Positions 33,076-49,654 are shown, numbered from the stretch's first letter. The stretch is 64,000 nt of DNA from Desmodesmus armatus (GCA_007449985.2 VIIQ02000215.1:50001-114000); one strand, 5' to 3'. Numbers and translations are program-made. The notes: generated by a model from the sequence alone, not told the origin.

Positions 33076-34842
33076 TACTGCCTTCGACAATTGAGCTGAT
33101 TCGAGCTGATCATTGCTTCCAGATTGTTTTATAGTAGCCCTCAGTTCGTCTGGGGTGGTCCAGGTCAGCAGCTGCCCAAGGTGCCTGTTTGTGGCCAGTT
33201 GGGTTCGTTGGATACGAGGTAAGGTTTTATCACAACCAGAAGGTAGATAACAAATGCGAACGATGTGTTGGGGGCTTTGCAGGACCGAAACTGCAAGATG
33301 CAGTTGCAACCGGTGAGTCATCCAATGCAGGTTGTAAGAGCAAAACCTGTCTTGTGGTCGCCTCAAACTCCTTACATGCGTGATCGGGATATGCGATCGC
33401 CCGAGGCAACAACAGGTTGACGTGATGTCATGTTTGAAAAAACTTTGCAGTTGTAGCTAAGCTGGTACTGAACATGCTGCCCTGCTCTGCCCTGTCCCAT
33501 AGCCGTCCCAGAATGATCGTTGTGCAGTGGAAGGAGCTTGCAACCCAGGCAATGCACAGGAACAGATGTTCAGCAACCGGCTGCAAATCTTGCTTCTGCA
33601 AGATGACATCGTAGCTGCCAAGCAGACTGCCCCACAGCTCGGCTGCAGACGTGTCAACACACACGACGGCCACGTCTTTACCCACACGATCAGCTGGGCA
33701 GTACGCTCCAAGAATTGGCATCTGCCAGCCTTCTTGCAAGCCAGCCTGGGCAATCAGCTTGCAAGCTGACATACCTTGAGCATGACACAATGGCACATGA
33801 ACACGTCATATCATGCGAGGTCTGTTTGACAGGCTGTTGAGTATTAGTAAGAGCCTCACAAAAAAGACGCACACTCCGGGCACCCACAACACAGTGCAGT
33901 TCTTGTAAGCTCCTCCTAGGAGGAAAATGGTACAAGGACACGGCATCAGCATGCAAGTATTCTTCCACAAACCAACCCCCTGTGAACGGCACTGCCCTGA
34001 CCTCGTCAGGAATCCAGCTGATACTGCACCGCCGCAGAGGCAACAGCCTCTGCTATAGCTCATAGATCAAGGCCACACACACGCTGTTGCACTACACGGA
34101 GTCAGATGGCGAGCCTACAAGAGTGCATGCTGCACTCCCTGTGTCAACACACAATTGCGTGCACCACGGCATAGTGCCAGCCATCATCAATGGGCGCGAC
34201 ACTACCCATGTCAGTGCCCGGCAAGACAAGGCATCACCAAAACTGCCAAGCCTCACCGCTCAGTCAGCATACGCGTCAACATCACACACAGTACAAACAT
34301 CACACACATGTCAAAAGAGAGTACACATACGGCCGTGTCATAGTGTGTGACTTGCCGCTGCACAGCACCATCCTGTAACTGAACGTGCTGCAAGAGGGCC
34401 CAACCTGCCGAGCCCTGGAGCTTCTCCACAACCAAAACCTTCTAGTCCCGACCCTCTCCACAGCTGCCAGCCGTACGGTATACCACCACACAAAACTGTG
34501 CTGCCTGAACCCTGTGGCCTGACCCCCACCTACAAGGGCCCTTTGCCAACTAGACCCCTGAGCTGCTCCAAACCAGGAAGGTCAGCACACTGTGTGAAAC
34601 AAGCCCCCGCGCAGGACTGTGAGGCGTAGTTACGCACATGGCGAAATGCCCCAAAAACCCTGGCTACAAGGGGTCCATGCCTGCCAGGCCCCTCAGCTGT
34701 TCCACCACCAGAAAGGTCACCAATGTGTGTGGGAGCCGCCGCTGGTTCTGCAGCAGGACTGTGGGTCAAGCCACCATGCCGGACTGTGGGGTTAAGTTAC
34801 GTTCATGAAGGAAATGCCCCCCGGGCATTCGGCCAACCCTAG
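33076..34842. other. GH35 promoter side and unassigned minus-strand frames
   Basis: Two overlapping minus-strand frames, 34043-33690 (containing IPDEVRAVPFTGGWFVEEYL) and 33796-33428 (containing VGKDVAVVCVDTSAAELWGS), look more protein-like than average. They resemble no family I know. They could be one small broken gene or a transposon scrap. Tail copies of the carrier gene occupy 34528-34725. Confidence 0.3.
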
Positions 34843-38164
<3,322 letters not shown>

Positions 38165-39238
38165 GAACGACTGTTGAACCACCCGGATAATACTAGAGAT
38201 ACGGCTTCATGGTATAATAGGTGGCAATTTAGCAGTGACAGGCTGGGGTGTGCTACAGCGCGATCTGATGGTTGCGGGACGTTTACACTCACAGACGGAT
38301 GAGTGGGTGCGATGGCTTGGAGATTGCTGCAGTTCAGTTGGTTACCACGAGGCTTATGCATCGTGCTGCAGCTTGGGGAGAAACAGCACATACAGCAGGT
38401 TGACCAGCTTTGACCGCAGCTGGTCAACAGGAAGGTGAATTCACCTACGCATCTGGCTGATCCACCACTCATGATCCAAGCTCTCCAACATTGTGGCCCT
38501 GTACTGGTTACATCTGGGCAGTTTGTGGGCTGAGGTGGTTGGGCCGGATCCGGCCACTCCAAATCCGGATTTGGAGTGGAGTGGTAAGTTGGCCAATGGG
38601 TGTGTTGGCTTGTGCCTGTTCCGCATTGTTTGCATCTGAGGCTTCAAACCTATTTTCTCTACAGATCTTGTACAAAACACATAGGGCTGACCCTTCCACA
38701 TCGTGCCCTCAAGTGCTGCAGCCCAGCTTGTGTCAGTGCCAATCACTGCGGCACACAACACAGATGTATGGTAACCTGAACGCACCACTGCGAACCATTT
38801 GGACTGGTTGTTTCTCTCATGCACTGCATAGGCCGGGCCCTCTCCCAGCCCACGTGTGTGTCTCACTAGCAAAGGTGAGCAGTAGCAGGCGGTACATCAC
38901 TACCGTAGTGTGACACTTTAAACTTTATGCGCCTTGACGACGGACAGCCTGCTGCTCTTTGGAAGCCAGGCAGCCCCCAACAAAAAAATGGTGCTGCTAG
39001 TGTTGACAGGTGCAGGTCAAGCACTCCACAAACCACTATGATAGTAAAATCATTACAGCACAACATATCTTCCCTCAAGTGGAAGGACAGGGTATACATG
39101 TGCAAGCATTAGCACACATGTGCAGCATCCACGCAGGGAACATGTGCTTGTGTGTGCCACCAACTTGCACATAGAACGCTACCGGCTCATAAACGGGCCC
39201 ATTCCCTGGCCATTGGATGAAAACCCAAGTGGAGGCCT
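38165..39238. other. Intergenic between carrier 5' end and MYND copy 2 3' end
   Basis: No supported gene. The stretch holds two adjacent perfect palindromes at 38542-38579. A minus-strand TGTAA (TTACA at 39050) may be the poly(A) signal of the MYND gene. Confidence 0.45.
38542..38579. repeat. Two adjacent perfect palindromes
   Basis: GGCCGGATCCGGCC (38542-38555) overlaps by two bases a 26-bp perfect palindrome with half-site CCACTCCAAATCC (38554-38579). Both are fully self-complementary with no loop. Confidence 0.95.
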
Positions 39239-39758
39239 CTAAACCTGGGCAGCTGCAGCAGCTGCTGCCAGTGCCTTGCACACTGGCTTGTGCTGCCTCC
39301 ATGCCTGTCGCTGACAGACCCGCCCACAGTAGCGAGCCGTGCGGCACCCTGCACAGATGCAGCTGCGCCCCGACACCAACTGCACCTCTGTGGGCCCACT
39401 GATGTTCACACATGCGGGGTTGTTGCAGAAGTGCGGCACTGCAATGCTGTTCAGCATCACCCCGGTCGCCTGTAGCTGCTGCGCCAGTGCTGCTAGTGAC
39501 GCATCACTCACACCCTCCTGCCGCACAGCCTTTTGCGCTGCTGCCAGTGCCTCCAACTGCTGCCTGAACTGCTGTTTGTCCCCACCAGCAGCAGCTGCTA
39601 GTGCTGCCTGTGCTGCAGGTGATGTGGTTCCACACACCCATGAGGACACTTTGCCTACCAGCCCCTCCAGCCTGCAGGGCGGAGCTGTGGCAGCTGCTGT
39701 GCCTTCCAACAACCCAGGGATGCACATGCGTGCTGCACTGTAGGCAACGTGGACCCCT

Positions 39759-39794
<36 letters not shown>

Positions 39795-42455
39795 ACTGAT
39801 GCGCTGCCGGCCAGCAGTGCTAAAAGCGCTGGTGCCTGCTGGCGCAACTGCTTTGCCCAAACCACACAGCTTCGCCCGAAGATGACGAGGCTGGGCAGGT
39901 ACTCCTCAGGCTGCTGCTGATGCTGCTGCTCCACTGCAGCTGCCTGTGCTTCTGCTGACGTTGTTGTAAGCAGCGCCTTCTGCAGCAGCTGTACTGCTAC
40001 TGCAGCAGCCACCCAGCAGCACATGTAAGCCACATCCTCAGCCCAGCACAGCTGTCCTCCTGCCTGACAGCAGCACAGCTTCTGCACAGTGCTGAGCAAG
40101 CTGTAGAACTGTCGCTGCTCCAGTGCAGATGCTTCAGGCCCGCACAGGCGCGAGTGCATGGCAAGCCCGCCTGCTGTACCAAGGAATAGGTACTGCAGAC
40201 ACCAGGATACCACTGAAGAAGCCATGGAGGTGCCAAGGGTGCCGCTCTGCCTCGCTGCGGTGATCACGCGCAGCCCAGCCTCCAGGGCCCTGCAAACCTC
40301 CACAAACCTCTCAGCCACCACTGGCACAGAGGGAGTCGACCCTGCTGTACTGAGCAGCGGCCCAGCAGCAGCAGCGGCCGCCGCAACTCCTGCTGAGCCT
40401 TCGGCACAAGTGGGGTTACTCGTGCTGCTGTGCTCGTGCAGCATGCCCCCTGTGCTGTGCCCCATTGGCAGCACTAACCAGCGACTGCTTTCATGCACCA
40501 GCATCGACAGCAGATACGTCAGCCTCTCTACACACCTAACCCCTGAGTTGCGCCTGGAAGCTGTTCTGCTGGTGCTGGTGCTCAGCACGGTGCTGGTGCT
40601 GGTGTTGGTGCTGGTGCCCAACACGGTGCCGGTCCCACTGTTGGCTGCTGTGGATGTGCTGCTACTTGTTTGAGTATCCCCTGGTGCCTGGACCTGAGGC
40701 TGCTGCTGCGGCAGCACTTGGTCTGCCAGCTGCAGCGCCCCACCTAACGCCTCACCTATCCAAGCAGGGTACGGCGGCCTGCAAACTGGCGGACTGCCTC
40801 CCAACCATTCCTGCAGCTGGTTGGACACGAGCAGCGCCCTGCCACTGTACTCAACCAGCCCCTCCACGCACAACTGCGCGGCTAGTAACTCACAGGGGTC
40901 GTCTGGGGTGTGAGTGGCCCATGACAGGTAGGTGTTGGCGTACCGCAACAGCACTGACGGCAGCAGCAGCAACACCTGCTGCTCAAACTGCCATCGCTGC
41001 TTATCCACCTCCGCTTGCGGCCGTGGTGCTGTGAGAACCCAATCACCAACGGTAGTGATGTAGTGCGCCCCTGTTTCAATAAGTTGGACTGTAACCCCAC
41101 AGCCAGGCAGCTGCTGCACCACTGCTGCCAGCTGTGGCGATAAGCTCAACAGCTCCATCAGCTGCAGCTGGCAGGGTGAAAGCGTGTCGCCGCAAACTAC
41201 GCTACCACTGCTGCCTGTGCTGCTGCTGCTGTCGCTAGCACTTCTGCCGCCGCTGCCTCTGCTGCTGCCAGCGTTGCCGCTGCCGCTGCCACTGCTGCTG
41301 CTGCTCATTCCTTGCAGTCCCTGGCTGCCAGTGGCCTTTGGCAGGCTGAGAGCATTGGCAACCCACAAGGTGCTCAGCAACAGCAGCGAAGCAATCAACG
41401 GCAGGCAGTGGGGTGATAGCATTTGCTGCTGCTGCTGTGCTTGCCCAGACATGGCAGCACCCTGCACATACTGGCTGCTGGTGCCTGCTGGGGGTCCATC
41501 CAGGTCAGGCCGGCTGCTGAAAAGTGCAACCACCAGGTCATGCCCAAAGCCCAATGCAGCTGATACTCGTGCGTGCTGCTGTTGTAGCAGCTTGGCTGCT
41601 TGCTGCGGTGCCCTGTGCTGCACTGCGGGGATCACGTACTGCAGCATGCTGCTGGCATGCTGCAGCGCTGCTGTGCACAGCTGCATGGCGGCCTCTGCAT
41701 GGCCGCTGGAGTCACACAGATAGGCGCTGCTGTTGCTGGCAGCTGCTCCCTGTGATACCCACAGGCCCATGAAGTGAGGAAGCTGCTTGGCGAGGAGCCA
41801 TACTGTTTTGACTCGAGTGGCCGTACAGTGCTGCAGATTTGAGCGCAGCTCTTCCCCGCTGAGGCCTGCAATGGTTGCTGCTTCGCTGCGCAACTCTGCT
41901 GCCAACGCTGCCATGACTATTGCCAGCGGTTGCATCACCCCAGCTTGCTGCAGCTGCTGCCGCATGCTGTTGCCAAGGCTGCCAACAGCAGCAGCAACAC
42001 CATCCTTGATCAAGCCTGATTCTGTTGCTATGCGCAGCAGCGCCTGCAGTGCTTCCAGGGCTGCTTGTGTGCCTGGGGACTTTGGGCTGTGCTGTGTTGC
42101 TGTGCTGAGCGCAGTGGCAATGTGCAGGGGCACCTGAGCGATGATGCACAAGCATGCGCAGGAGGAATTGGTGATGGAACAAAAGTCGAGTTGGTGTCAC
42201 ACCACGTGCCTATCCTGCCATGGTTGCAGCACCAAGCAGCAGCACAACAAGGGACGCGCGCACCTGCTTCTGTTGAATCAGCTTCTTCCAGACTGACTTG
42301 GGTGGCGGCCCATTCCCAGGGAGGCTAAGCAGCTTGGAAACCAGTGCATTCACTCCAGAAAACACGGAGGGGTCTGCACAGCTTGCGGGGTCTTTCGTTG
42401 CATCTCTCAGCATCCCCACAACCTGCTGCCACATAACGACCACATTGGACCCCAT
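39239..42455 (-). CDS. MYND-type zinc-finger protein, copy 2 (intact)
   Basis: Exon 1 is 42455-42264 and exon 2 is 42133-39239. The intron position is identical to copy 1, and the start MGSNVV matches MGTNVV there. An in-frame upstream Met at 42548 is possible but not shared. The protein is about 1,030 residues: an Ala/Leu/Gln-rich helical body, Ser/Gly- and Thr-rich linkers (about 41300-41200 and 40650-40570), a polyQ run (39765-39792) and a C-terminal MYND finger with CNNPAC, CAGC, YCGRVC and HKPVC. Only the last ~90 codons are nearly identical to copy 1. No other domain is recognised. The role is unknown, perhaps protein-protein contact in regulation. Confidence 0.9.
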
Positions 42456-42699
42456 GACGGCAGGGAGGGAAGGCACCGCCTCAAAAAGCAAGAAAGTTGT
42501 GGTGAAACTACATAGCATGGCTTGATGCGAGGAGATCTGCATATCCACGACAGTTTGTCAACGGAAGTTGACGTCAGAACCTCGGCATCCGGTCAAAGTC
42601 AACGGGCAACGACTGTGCGAATGGGCAGCCAAGCACGCATGGACCTTGGTACAAAGTACTCGATATGACTTTGATCGTTCAGCATAGCGGTACGGTCCG

Positions 42700-42958
42700 T
42701 CAGTGCTCAGTGAGCGTTGCTGCATGGAGGGAGTTGCTGACATGCAGCAAAGCTTCTTTCACTGGCCTTATTGTGCTGTGTGCCCCACATGAGATGTGAC
42801 ACCACCCAACCATGAAGACACGGTGGCCAGCAGCTCCTCCAGCCCGCAGGGCAAAAATGTGGCAGCTGCTGCTCCCTCCTGCCGCAGGTGTGCCACCCGG
42901 GAAAACACACACGAGCGGCACTGTGCGCTGCCAGCACCCCTCCCTGCTGCACCTCCTG

Positions 42959-43001
<43 letters not shown>

Positions 43002-43440
43002 ATTGCTGCATCGGATGCCAGCAGCCCTGCTGGCAGCAGCAGCTGAGGTGTCTCCTGGCGCAACTGCTCTGCTCACGACAGGCAGCAGCGCCCAAAGATA
43101 ACCAGGCTGGGTACTACCCACCGGGTGCTCCACTGGCTGCTGCTGCTGCTACTGCTGCTGCTGGTGCTCCTGGTGCTGCTCCTGCTCCACTGCAGCTGCT
43201 GGTGTGGTCCAAGCCTGTTGCTGTGCTGCTGCTGCTGGTCCTGCTGCTGCTGCTGGTCGCAGGCTGCCTTCAACAGCTCGACTGCCGCCTGTCCAACTTG
43301 CCAGTAGCCCCCATTTGCCTGCTGCTGCCCCCAGCACAGCTCTTGCCCCCCCACTTCCCTGCAACGGCAGAGCTTCTGGACAGTACTGAGCCTCAGTATG
43401 GCACACAGTACAGCTGCCGCTGCTTTTGCACCCGGTGATG
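42700..43440 (-). pseudogene. MYND-family pseudogene fragment
   Basis: Minus-strand pieces in several frames match the middle of the MYND proteins in order: LSTVQKL, GGQELCWGQQQANGGYWQVG, PSLVIFGR and CGLEELLATVSSWLGGVTSH. The fragment stops before the MYND finger and has no start exon. It lies just upstream of copy 2 in the same orientation, so it is probably a decayed tandem duplicate. Confidence 0.85.
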
Positions 43441-45011
43441 TGACATCACTGGGACCCCCTAGAGACTAGGTGCAGGGCAAGAAGGGACCCAGTGAGTACA
43501 CGAGTCACCATCCTCAGCCACGACACTTTCCAAGCAGGTGCTCATCAATCAGGGGGTCTGTGCAGTATGTTGCCGTGCTGGGCTGCTGAGGTCACCGCAC
43601 GCAGTCCGGCCCACTATGCCAAAGTGTGGTATGATTGGCCATGGTCAAGGGCTTGGCCGGGGTGTGGTCGGCCCTTGGCCGCAAGGTGAACAGGCCCTAA
43701 CCATGCCAAGACAACTCTTGGCCACCCGTGCGGCCAAAGGCTGATCGATGCGGCCTTGGCACGCGATCACACAAGTTCCGGCCGTTCCCGCCAAGCCTGA
43801 CCGCTCCCAGCGACCAACCCTGTTGTTTCATACATGAAGCATTCTGTCGTTACAGCTTTGTACCGTGGCATCTGGCCAACTTTTATGCCTGCTGGTCATT
43901 GTATAGGTTGCATAGTTACACGCTGTCCAGAACACAAGGCAAATTGCCTCCAGGGAGAGGCACAGATACTGGACGACACATCCACAGCCTGTGCAGCTGC
44001 GGTTTTGGGTGGTTGCACTGAACTTATGCATGCCAAGGAACACCAAAACTGCAGGGAGCGCCAGCTGGAACCCCACGTGCATCCGCAGTTTGGCACAACT
44101 GTAGGTAGGAAAACCAAGCCCTAGCTGCATGGAGCGGCACTTTACTGGACAAACTCAGCTTGTGCAGCTGTGGTTTTAGGTGATTGCACTGCAATAATGC
44201 ATGCCGAGAAACACAAACACTGCAAGGAGCGCCAGCTGAAAACCCCAAGCGCAGCCCCAGTTTGGCACAACTGTCATTCCCAAGCCCTTGCTGCAGGGAG
44301 CGGCACTTGTGGCGACAGCACCGGCTGCACCGGCTGCTCCCGCGCGGGCAGGTGCTCGCGCAGGTGCTGCTCCAGCACTGCTGCTGAGGGTGACGCGAGG
44401 CTGTGCAGCAGCTGGCCTCCCCTGAAGAAAAAAAATGCGGGGGTTGCTCGCCCCAGCAGGGCATGTATGAACAGCGCCCACTCACACAAGTGAAACGTTC
44501 ACGTGAAGAGATATGCAGCAACCCCACTAGTGCAAAGTATGCCAAAAAATGCACAACACCAGGCCACCTCCCTCCACAAAATGACGGCCAACGACAGCAC
44601 TAAAGGCCGCCTGTAGTTGTAGTGGTGGTGTTGAACATCACCAATACAACACAAGACACTGCTGCTGGTGAAGAGAAAAGGCGAAGCCGACGGTGCTGTG
44701 TTGGAACACCCAATTGCAACACAACACAAGCATGCGTGTGCTACTCAACAAGTGATGAATATGCGATGTCGCATGCGACCCCTGTCGGACGCCTTACATA
44801 CCAGGCAGCGTCACATAGCCCACAAGCAGTTTGGGCTGTCCACACCATGGTTTGAAAGTCAACATAGCAGTCTCTCAGCGCATTCACTCTCTCACACACA
44901 AGATCACACAAGCGCCCAGCATAGTCCGTGCCTACACACCAGAATCGTGGCTGTCACAGTGCGGCGCACAGCTCATGCTGTACAGGGTACGACTGACTGG
45001 ATTGTTCCCCT
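43441..45011. other. Intergenic region with tandem repeat and a possible terminal exon
   Basis: A minus-strand segment at about 44440-44275 reads GGQLLHSLASPSAAVLEQHL and onward to a stop, preceded by a good acceptor (T8CTTCAG). It could be the last exon of an unidentified gene. Nothing upstream links to it convincingly. Confidence 0.35.
43985..44330 (-). repeat. ~175-bp tandem duplication
   Basis: Blocks GGGAGCGCCAGCTG (44056 and 44226) and GTTTGGCACAACTGT (44089 and 44260) recur in the same order. On the minus strand they repeat VPLPAARAW / VPLHAARAW at the end of the possible terminal exon. Confidence 0.85.
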
Positions 45012-46172
45012 TTAGTAGGTAATAAACGCCAGGGCAGCGGCAACAGCAACGGGCACAGCAAACAACGCAGCAGCAACGATGCCGTCTGCGCCTGACCGGG
45101 CAGGCACGGGTGTAGGCGTGGCCATAGGTGTAGCCGCGGCCACGGGTGTTGCGGGGCCCTGGGCAGCCACCACCTCCACCTCCTCAGTGTTGTTGTCTCC
45201 ACACGTCAGGGCGGCAACATTGAGGTCGCACGCGTTGAGGGCAGTCAAGGTTTCTGTTGAGAGCGCGGTCAGCAGGGTTGGGACCAGGGTGCCTGTGTGT
45301 GCATGGGACGGCAGTGCAGCAGCAGAATATGTGGGAAAGTCAAAAGGTGGGGGACGCAATTGGTCACCGCTGAGCGGCACCGAGGTCTGCAGTCCTGCCC
45401 ACTTGCCGACGGTCGGGACTGACATCCCTGCACTCCTATCTTGGACAGCACTGCCGCCAGCAATGGCATCAGCGTACTGTCCAAGATGAAAGTGAGGATT
45501 TTCAGCCCCGACAAGTAGGCAGGCCTGTCCCATGCGGCATGCACCTCGGTGCTGCGAAGCTGGGGATGGCCCGGTGCCGGGCAGTTTCAAGCTGTTGGTT
45601 TGAGAGGATAACTTGCAGGGAAAACCTCACCTGTGCACTCCTCCAACATGACGTCAAGGTCCATGTTCCTCAGCCCGATGGGGCTGGAAGCCAGGAGACG
45701 GAAGGTGGGGGAGCCAGCGACCAGGGCTGTGGTGATAGAGCACAGGCAGGCGGAGCAGAAGCCCTCGGAGGTGGAGTCTGCGTGGAAGAGGAGGACGGCA
45801 GGCAGCACAAAAGAGGGGCACAGTGTCCTGACCCTGAGGGTGTGACGCATACAACAGTGGTAGGCTGTTGACAGCCGACCGAGGGCAGAAAAGCAAGGCG
45901 GCAACACCAACACCATCGGCAGCAGCAGACAGCAGCCTACCCTCACCTGCGCAAGCTGTGGCAGCATTAGCAAGGTCCACGCCAGCAAGGTCCTCTTTTG
46001 TCAGAAGGTCTGAACATGGTATATCCCAAAGGCTAGCTGTGTTGGTGCTGTTGGCAGCAGGCAGCTCGTCAACGCCAACGGCTTCTGGGTCTGTAATGGT
46101 GCTGTTGGTCTGGGCAGATGCCAGGCACACCAGGCCGAACAGGAACAGCAGGGCGAAGGTGTAACGAGCCAT
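45012..46172 (-). CDS. Secreted or membrane-anchored cysteine-containing protein, unknown function
   Basis: Three exons: 46172-45947, 45777-45631 and 45544-45012, all joined in phase 1. The protein has about 303 residues. It opens with a clear signal peptide (MARYTFALLFLFGLVCLASA) and closes with a Pro/Thr/Ala linker and a hydrophobic tail (IVAAALFAVPVAVAAALAFI) with almost no cytosolic residues, typical of a GPI signal or a C-terminal anchor. Between them are scattered cysteines (IPCSDLL, CSACLCS, EECTG, NACDLN, ALTCGD). It suggests a cell-surface or cell-wall protein. I recognise no family. Splice phases and the full-length frame support it as real. Confidence 0.85.
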
Positions 46173-46347
46173 GGCGACCTGCGGCAGGCAGCAGGCAAGG
46201 CAAGCAGACTTAGCAGCAGCAGCAACCAGGAGGAGACAGACCCGAGGCAGACGGTCGGGGCTGCCTCTACGTACTTCTGGTACGCAACATGTGCGTTTCA
46301 TATGCGTAAGAAAGGCATACACGCGTGCGAAGACAGCTCCGACGTAC

Positions 46348-46365
46348 CTTTTTATAGCCACGTGG
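46348..46365 (-). promoter_or_regulatory. TATA box next to a CACGTG G-box
   Basis: On the minus strand the sequence reads CCACGTGGCTATAAAAAGG, about 180 bases upstream of the start codon at 46172. A G-box (bZIP/bHLH site) directly abutting a consensus TATA box is a plausible core promoter of that gene. Confidence 0.6.
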
Positions 46366-48721
46366 CGAGGGACGTGGAGGGAGCAGGAGGCTGCAGGATG
46401 TCAGGAAGTGTATGTATTGGTGAAAAACCTGTGTGCTGAGAGGTGGCGAGAAGTGTTGAGGGCAGGTAGGGAGCGCGGCTTTCTTTCTGCCCCGCACATG
46501 CAAAACCCGCGGCAAAACCTGTGGCTCCCAAAACAAGCACGCAGCAAGCCGTAAACATGCCTTGTTATGACTTATAAGACAGTTTATCTTCTAATAGAAG
46601 GTGCTGCAAGACGTTGAAGGGCAGCAACGAGCTGCCACCGCAGTGTCCGCCGTGCCAGCTGGCAGCTGTCTGCCAGCTGTCTGCCGGGTTAGTGCAAGCC
46701 GGGGCCAGTAAAAACAAAATATACTCTCAAAACCTGTATTATCCAGTGAAGACGCAAAGGATGGACGCAGCGATTTTGATGTTGGGTCACGAGTTGCGCC
46801 CACGTGTCGGAACTGGAAACTGCGCCTTCCTTTAGGCTGAACGTAAGCTGTAGCAAGTTGGCGTGGTTGATCACAGTGCCAAGGAATCGCAATTGCGAGC
46901 CAACAACAATGATCAATGACCTTCACCAAGGACAGTACATAACAGTGAGCTGCAATAATCGATAATTTCCACACTCCACAATTGCTGGCTGATGTCAGCA
47001 AATAGTGTACAGGTGCAACAGGGGCAATGCTGCACTACACTGTCACCAAGCTCAAGTGCTGCATCGACCCATAGAGCGCAAGGGGGGGGGGAGGGTGAGG
47101 GGGGTCTGCCCCCTCCACAAAAGAGGCAGTGCCACGGCCAGTAGCAGCGGAACCAAAGCAACGCCAGAGGGAGGGGGCCCCCAAGTCCATTCTGGCTTGT
47201 TGCACACCATCCATGCAGCACACAAGGGCGGCATTCACAAACCCAACACTCTGGTCCTAGTGACTGTGTGCGGAGTGGCACTGGCCCGAAACACAGCAGC
47301 AGTGCAGGAGCAACACATGTACAGACGACCACCCACCACAGCACTGCAACCCCATCCAGCGGAACCACCATCAAACACACCACAACAGGGAAACCAAACA
47401 CAAGAAGGGGGAACGCCCCTGCCTTGCCAGCCTTCCAGCAGACAACCACACACTGCCCATACACAGCAAAACCGCAACCTTGCAAGTGCCACCAATTGGT
47501 GTCATGGGTGCAGAGGGGTCTGTTGCTTACAGGTCCAGACCTGGCCAGTATCCAGGAAACAAGGGGCCAGCAGGAAGCGACATATACGGTTGCATGTTGG
47601 CACTGCTCTCCTGCATGCACATCTGTTTCAAAACTTCTCCAGCAGAGGCACAAGCTGCAAAGCAACAAACTGCTGCTTCTGTGCATGCCACACACGCACA
47701 CACGCACACCAACCCAAGTCAGATTGCACAATCCCTCCCTACATCCTCTCTACAACTCCTCAAGGACAACGCTGAACAGCTGAAAGATAGCGGCCTTGTC
47801 AGCCCCCTTTGGCTGCCACGCCAGCCCCAGCTGCGCCCCATCTGTCAACGCATTTGGCGGGTTGTCCTTTTTGAACTGCAACAGCTCCGCTTGCTCCCAC
47901 ACATCACAACTGACCAGCACCTCTGCAGGGTACCTGTGTGTAAAAGGGGAACAGCAGCAACAACAGCAACGGCAGCCGCAGCAGCAGCAGCAACAGCAGC
48001 AGTGAGAAGAGCAGCAACTGCAGGCAGCACACTGCTTTCACCCCAAGTCTGCCTCTGTAGTGCCTCAACAGGTTGCCTGTGCCTGTCCTGCAATTGCAGT
48101 CTTCACACCGACAATCACACTTGAACACCCTGGGAAAAAACACCCCTGAAAGCCCGACAGGAGAGCACACCCAAAACCCCGCTAATGTTACCCCAAGACA
48201 CTACACCCAGACCCCTCACCTCCACCACCCAGCCGGTTGGGGCACATGTTGCCTTTTATAAGTGCCGACAAAGTTGTCATGTGCTTTGGTGCCCAGCAGC
48301 AGTGCTGCTCCACCCAACCCAACCCTAACAACACTCCCAATCGCCCCCAACCAACTCCACAGCGCACCTCTTTTCCACCCCTAACCGTCGCAACTCCCGA
48401 TCCAAAGGCAGAGAGAGAGGCCGGACCATTGTAACACATCAGCCCTGTGGTGGTACCACACACAACAGACACGCAACAGCAGCAGAGAGAGTCAGCAAGG
48501 CAGGCAGGCAGGCAGGCAGACAGACAACTACACAGCGCAGCATGGGGAGGGAGTGTGGCCAGAGCACAAAAAATCATAATCCGTGGATCCAACAAGCAAC
48601 ACTCTGACAAATTCTTGCTGCCAGCACTCGGGTTCCAACAGTACTGCCGCGCAAAACCCCAACACGGCTGGCCCCTAGAACCACCCCAGAACACCCCTTG
48701 CCCTCAAAGCCCAAGCAGCGC
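46366..48721. other. Non-coding stretch between two minus-strand genes
   Basis: Long open frames exist on both strands (for example 47005-47775), but they are C/A-rich shadows without splice or domain support. The region probably holds the 3' UTR of the gene ending at 48722. A CAA/CAG-rich array lies at 47953-48002. Confidence 0.45.
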
Positions 48722-49613
48722 TTAGTTGAGCATCAGACCGCAGGGGTGAACAAAGTCGTGAAGATCGCCCGTCACAGCCGTCCCCAGCAGCATTTGCTGC
48801 CCCGTCTCAGGACACGCCCCCATCTGCAGCTGCAGCAGCTGCTGGTTGCCCACGTCCAGGAACATAGGGCCCACGAAAAAGCCCTGCAGCGGGTCCCTAC
48901 TGCTGCTGCTGCTGCTGCCGATGCAGCTGCTGCTGCCGATGCTGCTGCTGCTGCTGCTGCCGATGCTGCTGGTCAGCTGGCGGCAGCCCAGAAAGCGCAT
49001 TGCTGAGAACTCATCGGACTCTGCTGGTGGTGTGGTGCCATCGGCAACAACAGCCTCCGCTTGGGCTGCTGCCTCCGCCAGAAACTCGGCAAAGCGCCGC
49101 CTTTCGAGTTCAGTGCCCCTGCCGCCGCCTGTGCTGCTGCTGCTGCTGCTGCCGCTGCTGCTGTTGTTGAGGGCGTTGTGCTGCGTGAACACCGCAGCAA
49201 ACTGCGCCGCTGCGTCCTGCAACTTGGGGATATCTGGAAACCCGACCCGGTCTCTGATAACGAAGCTGTCTCTGCTGAGCACCTGGATGGCAGCAGGGGT
49301 GCGGTGCCAGCACGCCGCGGAGTCCCACTCGGGTCCCAACAGTGGGGCCCTCTCTGGGTCGTGCTTCGGCAACGGCTCCCGCTGTGCCAGCTCCCTGAGG
49401 TTGGCCTCCTCTGCCTCCATTTCAGCTTCATAGTCATAATCAGAATCATTTTCTTCTTCTGTTAGTTCATCCTCCCACCCCTGCCACTCCTCCCACCATC
49501 TGCTCTCCTCCGTCACTATTGCCCTCGTAGTGGACCCATCTACCACTTGGAAAGGCATCCTCATTGCAGCTGCCTCTTCATGCACCCGACGACGGGCGTA
49601 TCCCGCACCCGCG

Positions 49614-49654
<41 letters not shown>

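Noticed and set aside
44275..44489. Thioredoxin-like fold (TPAFFFFRGGQLLHSL)
   Set aside because: The TPAFFFF part is encoded by a T-run that is better read as the pyrimidine tract of a splice acceptor. No CxxC is found upstream.
46913..47731. A 272-codon minus-strand frame rich in Cys, Trp and Val
   Set aside because: It overlaps the frame above, has no recognisable motif, and the amino-acid make-up is typical of antisense of C-rich DNA.
47005..47775. A 256-codon open frame on the + strand
   Set aside because: Composition follows C/A-rich repeats, there is no splice or domain support, and the opposite strand is equally open. It is treated as a shadow in a 3' UTR.
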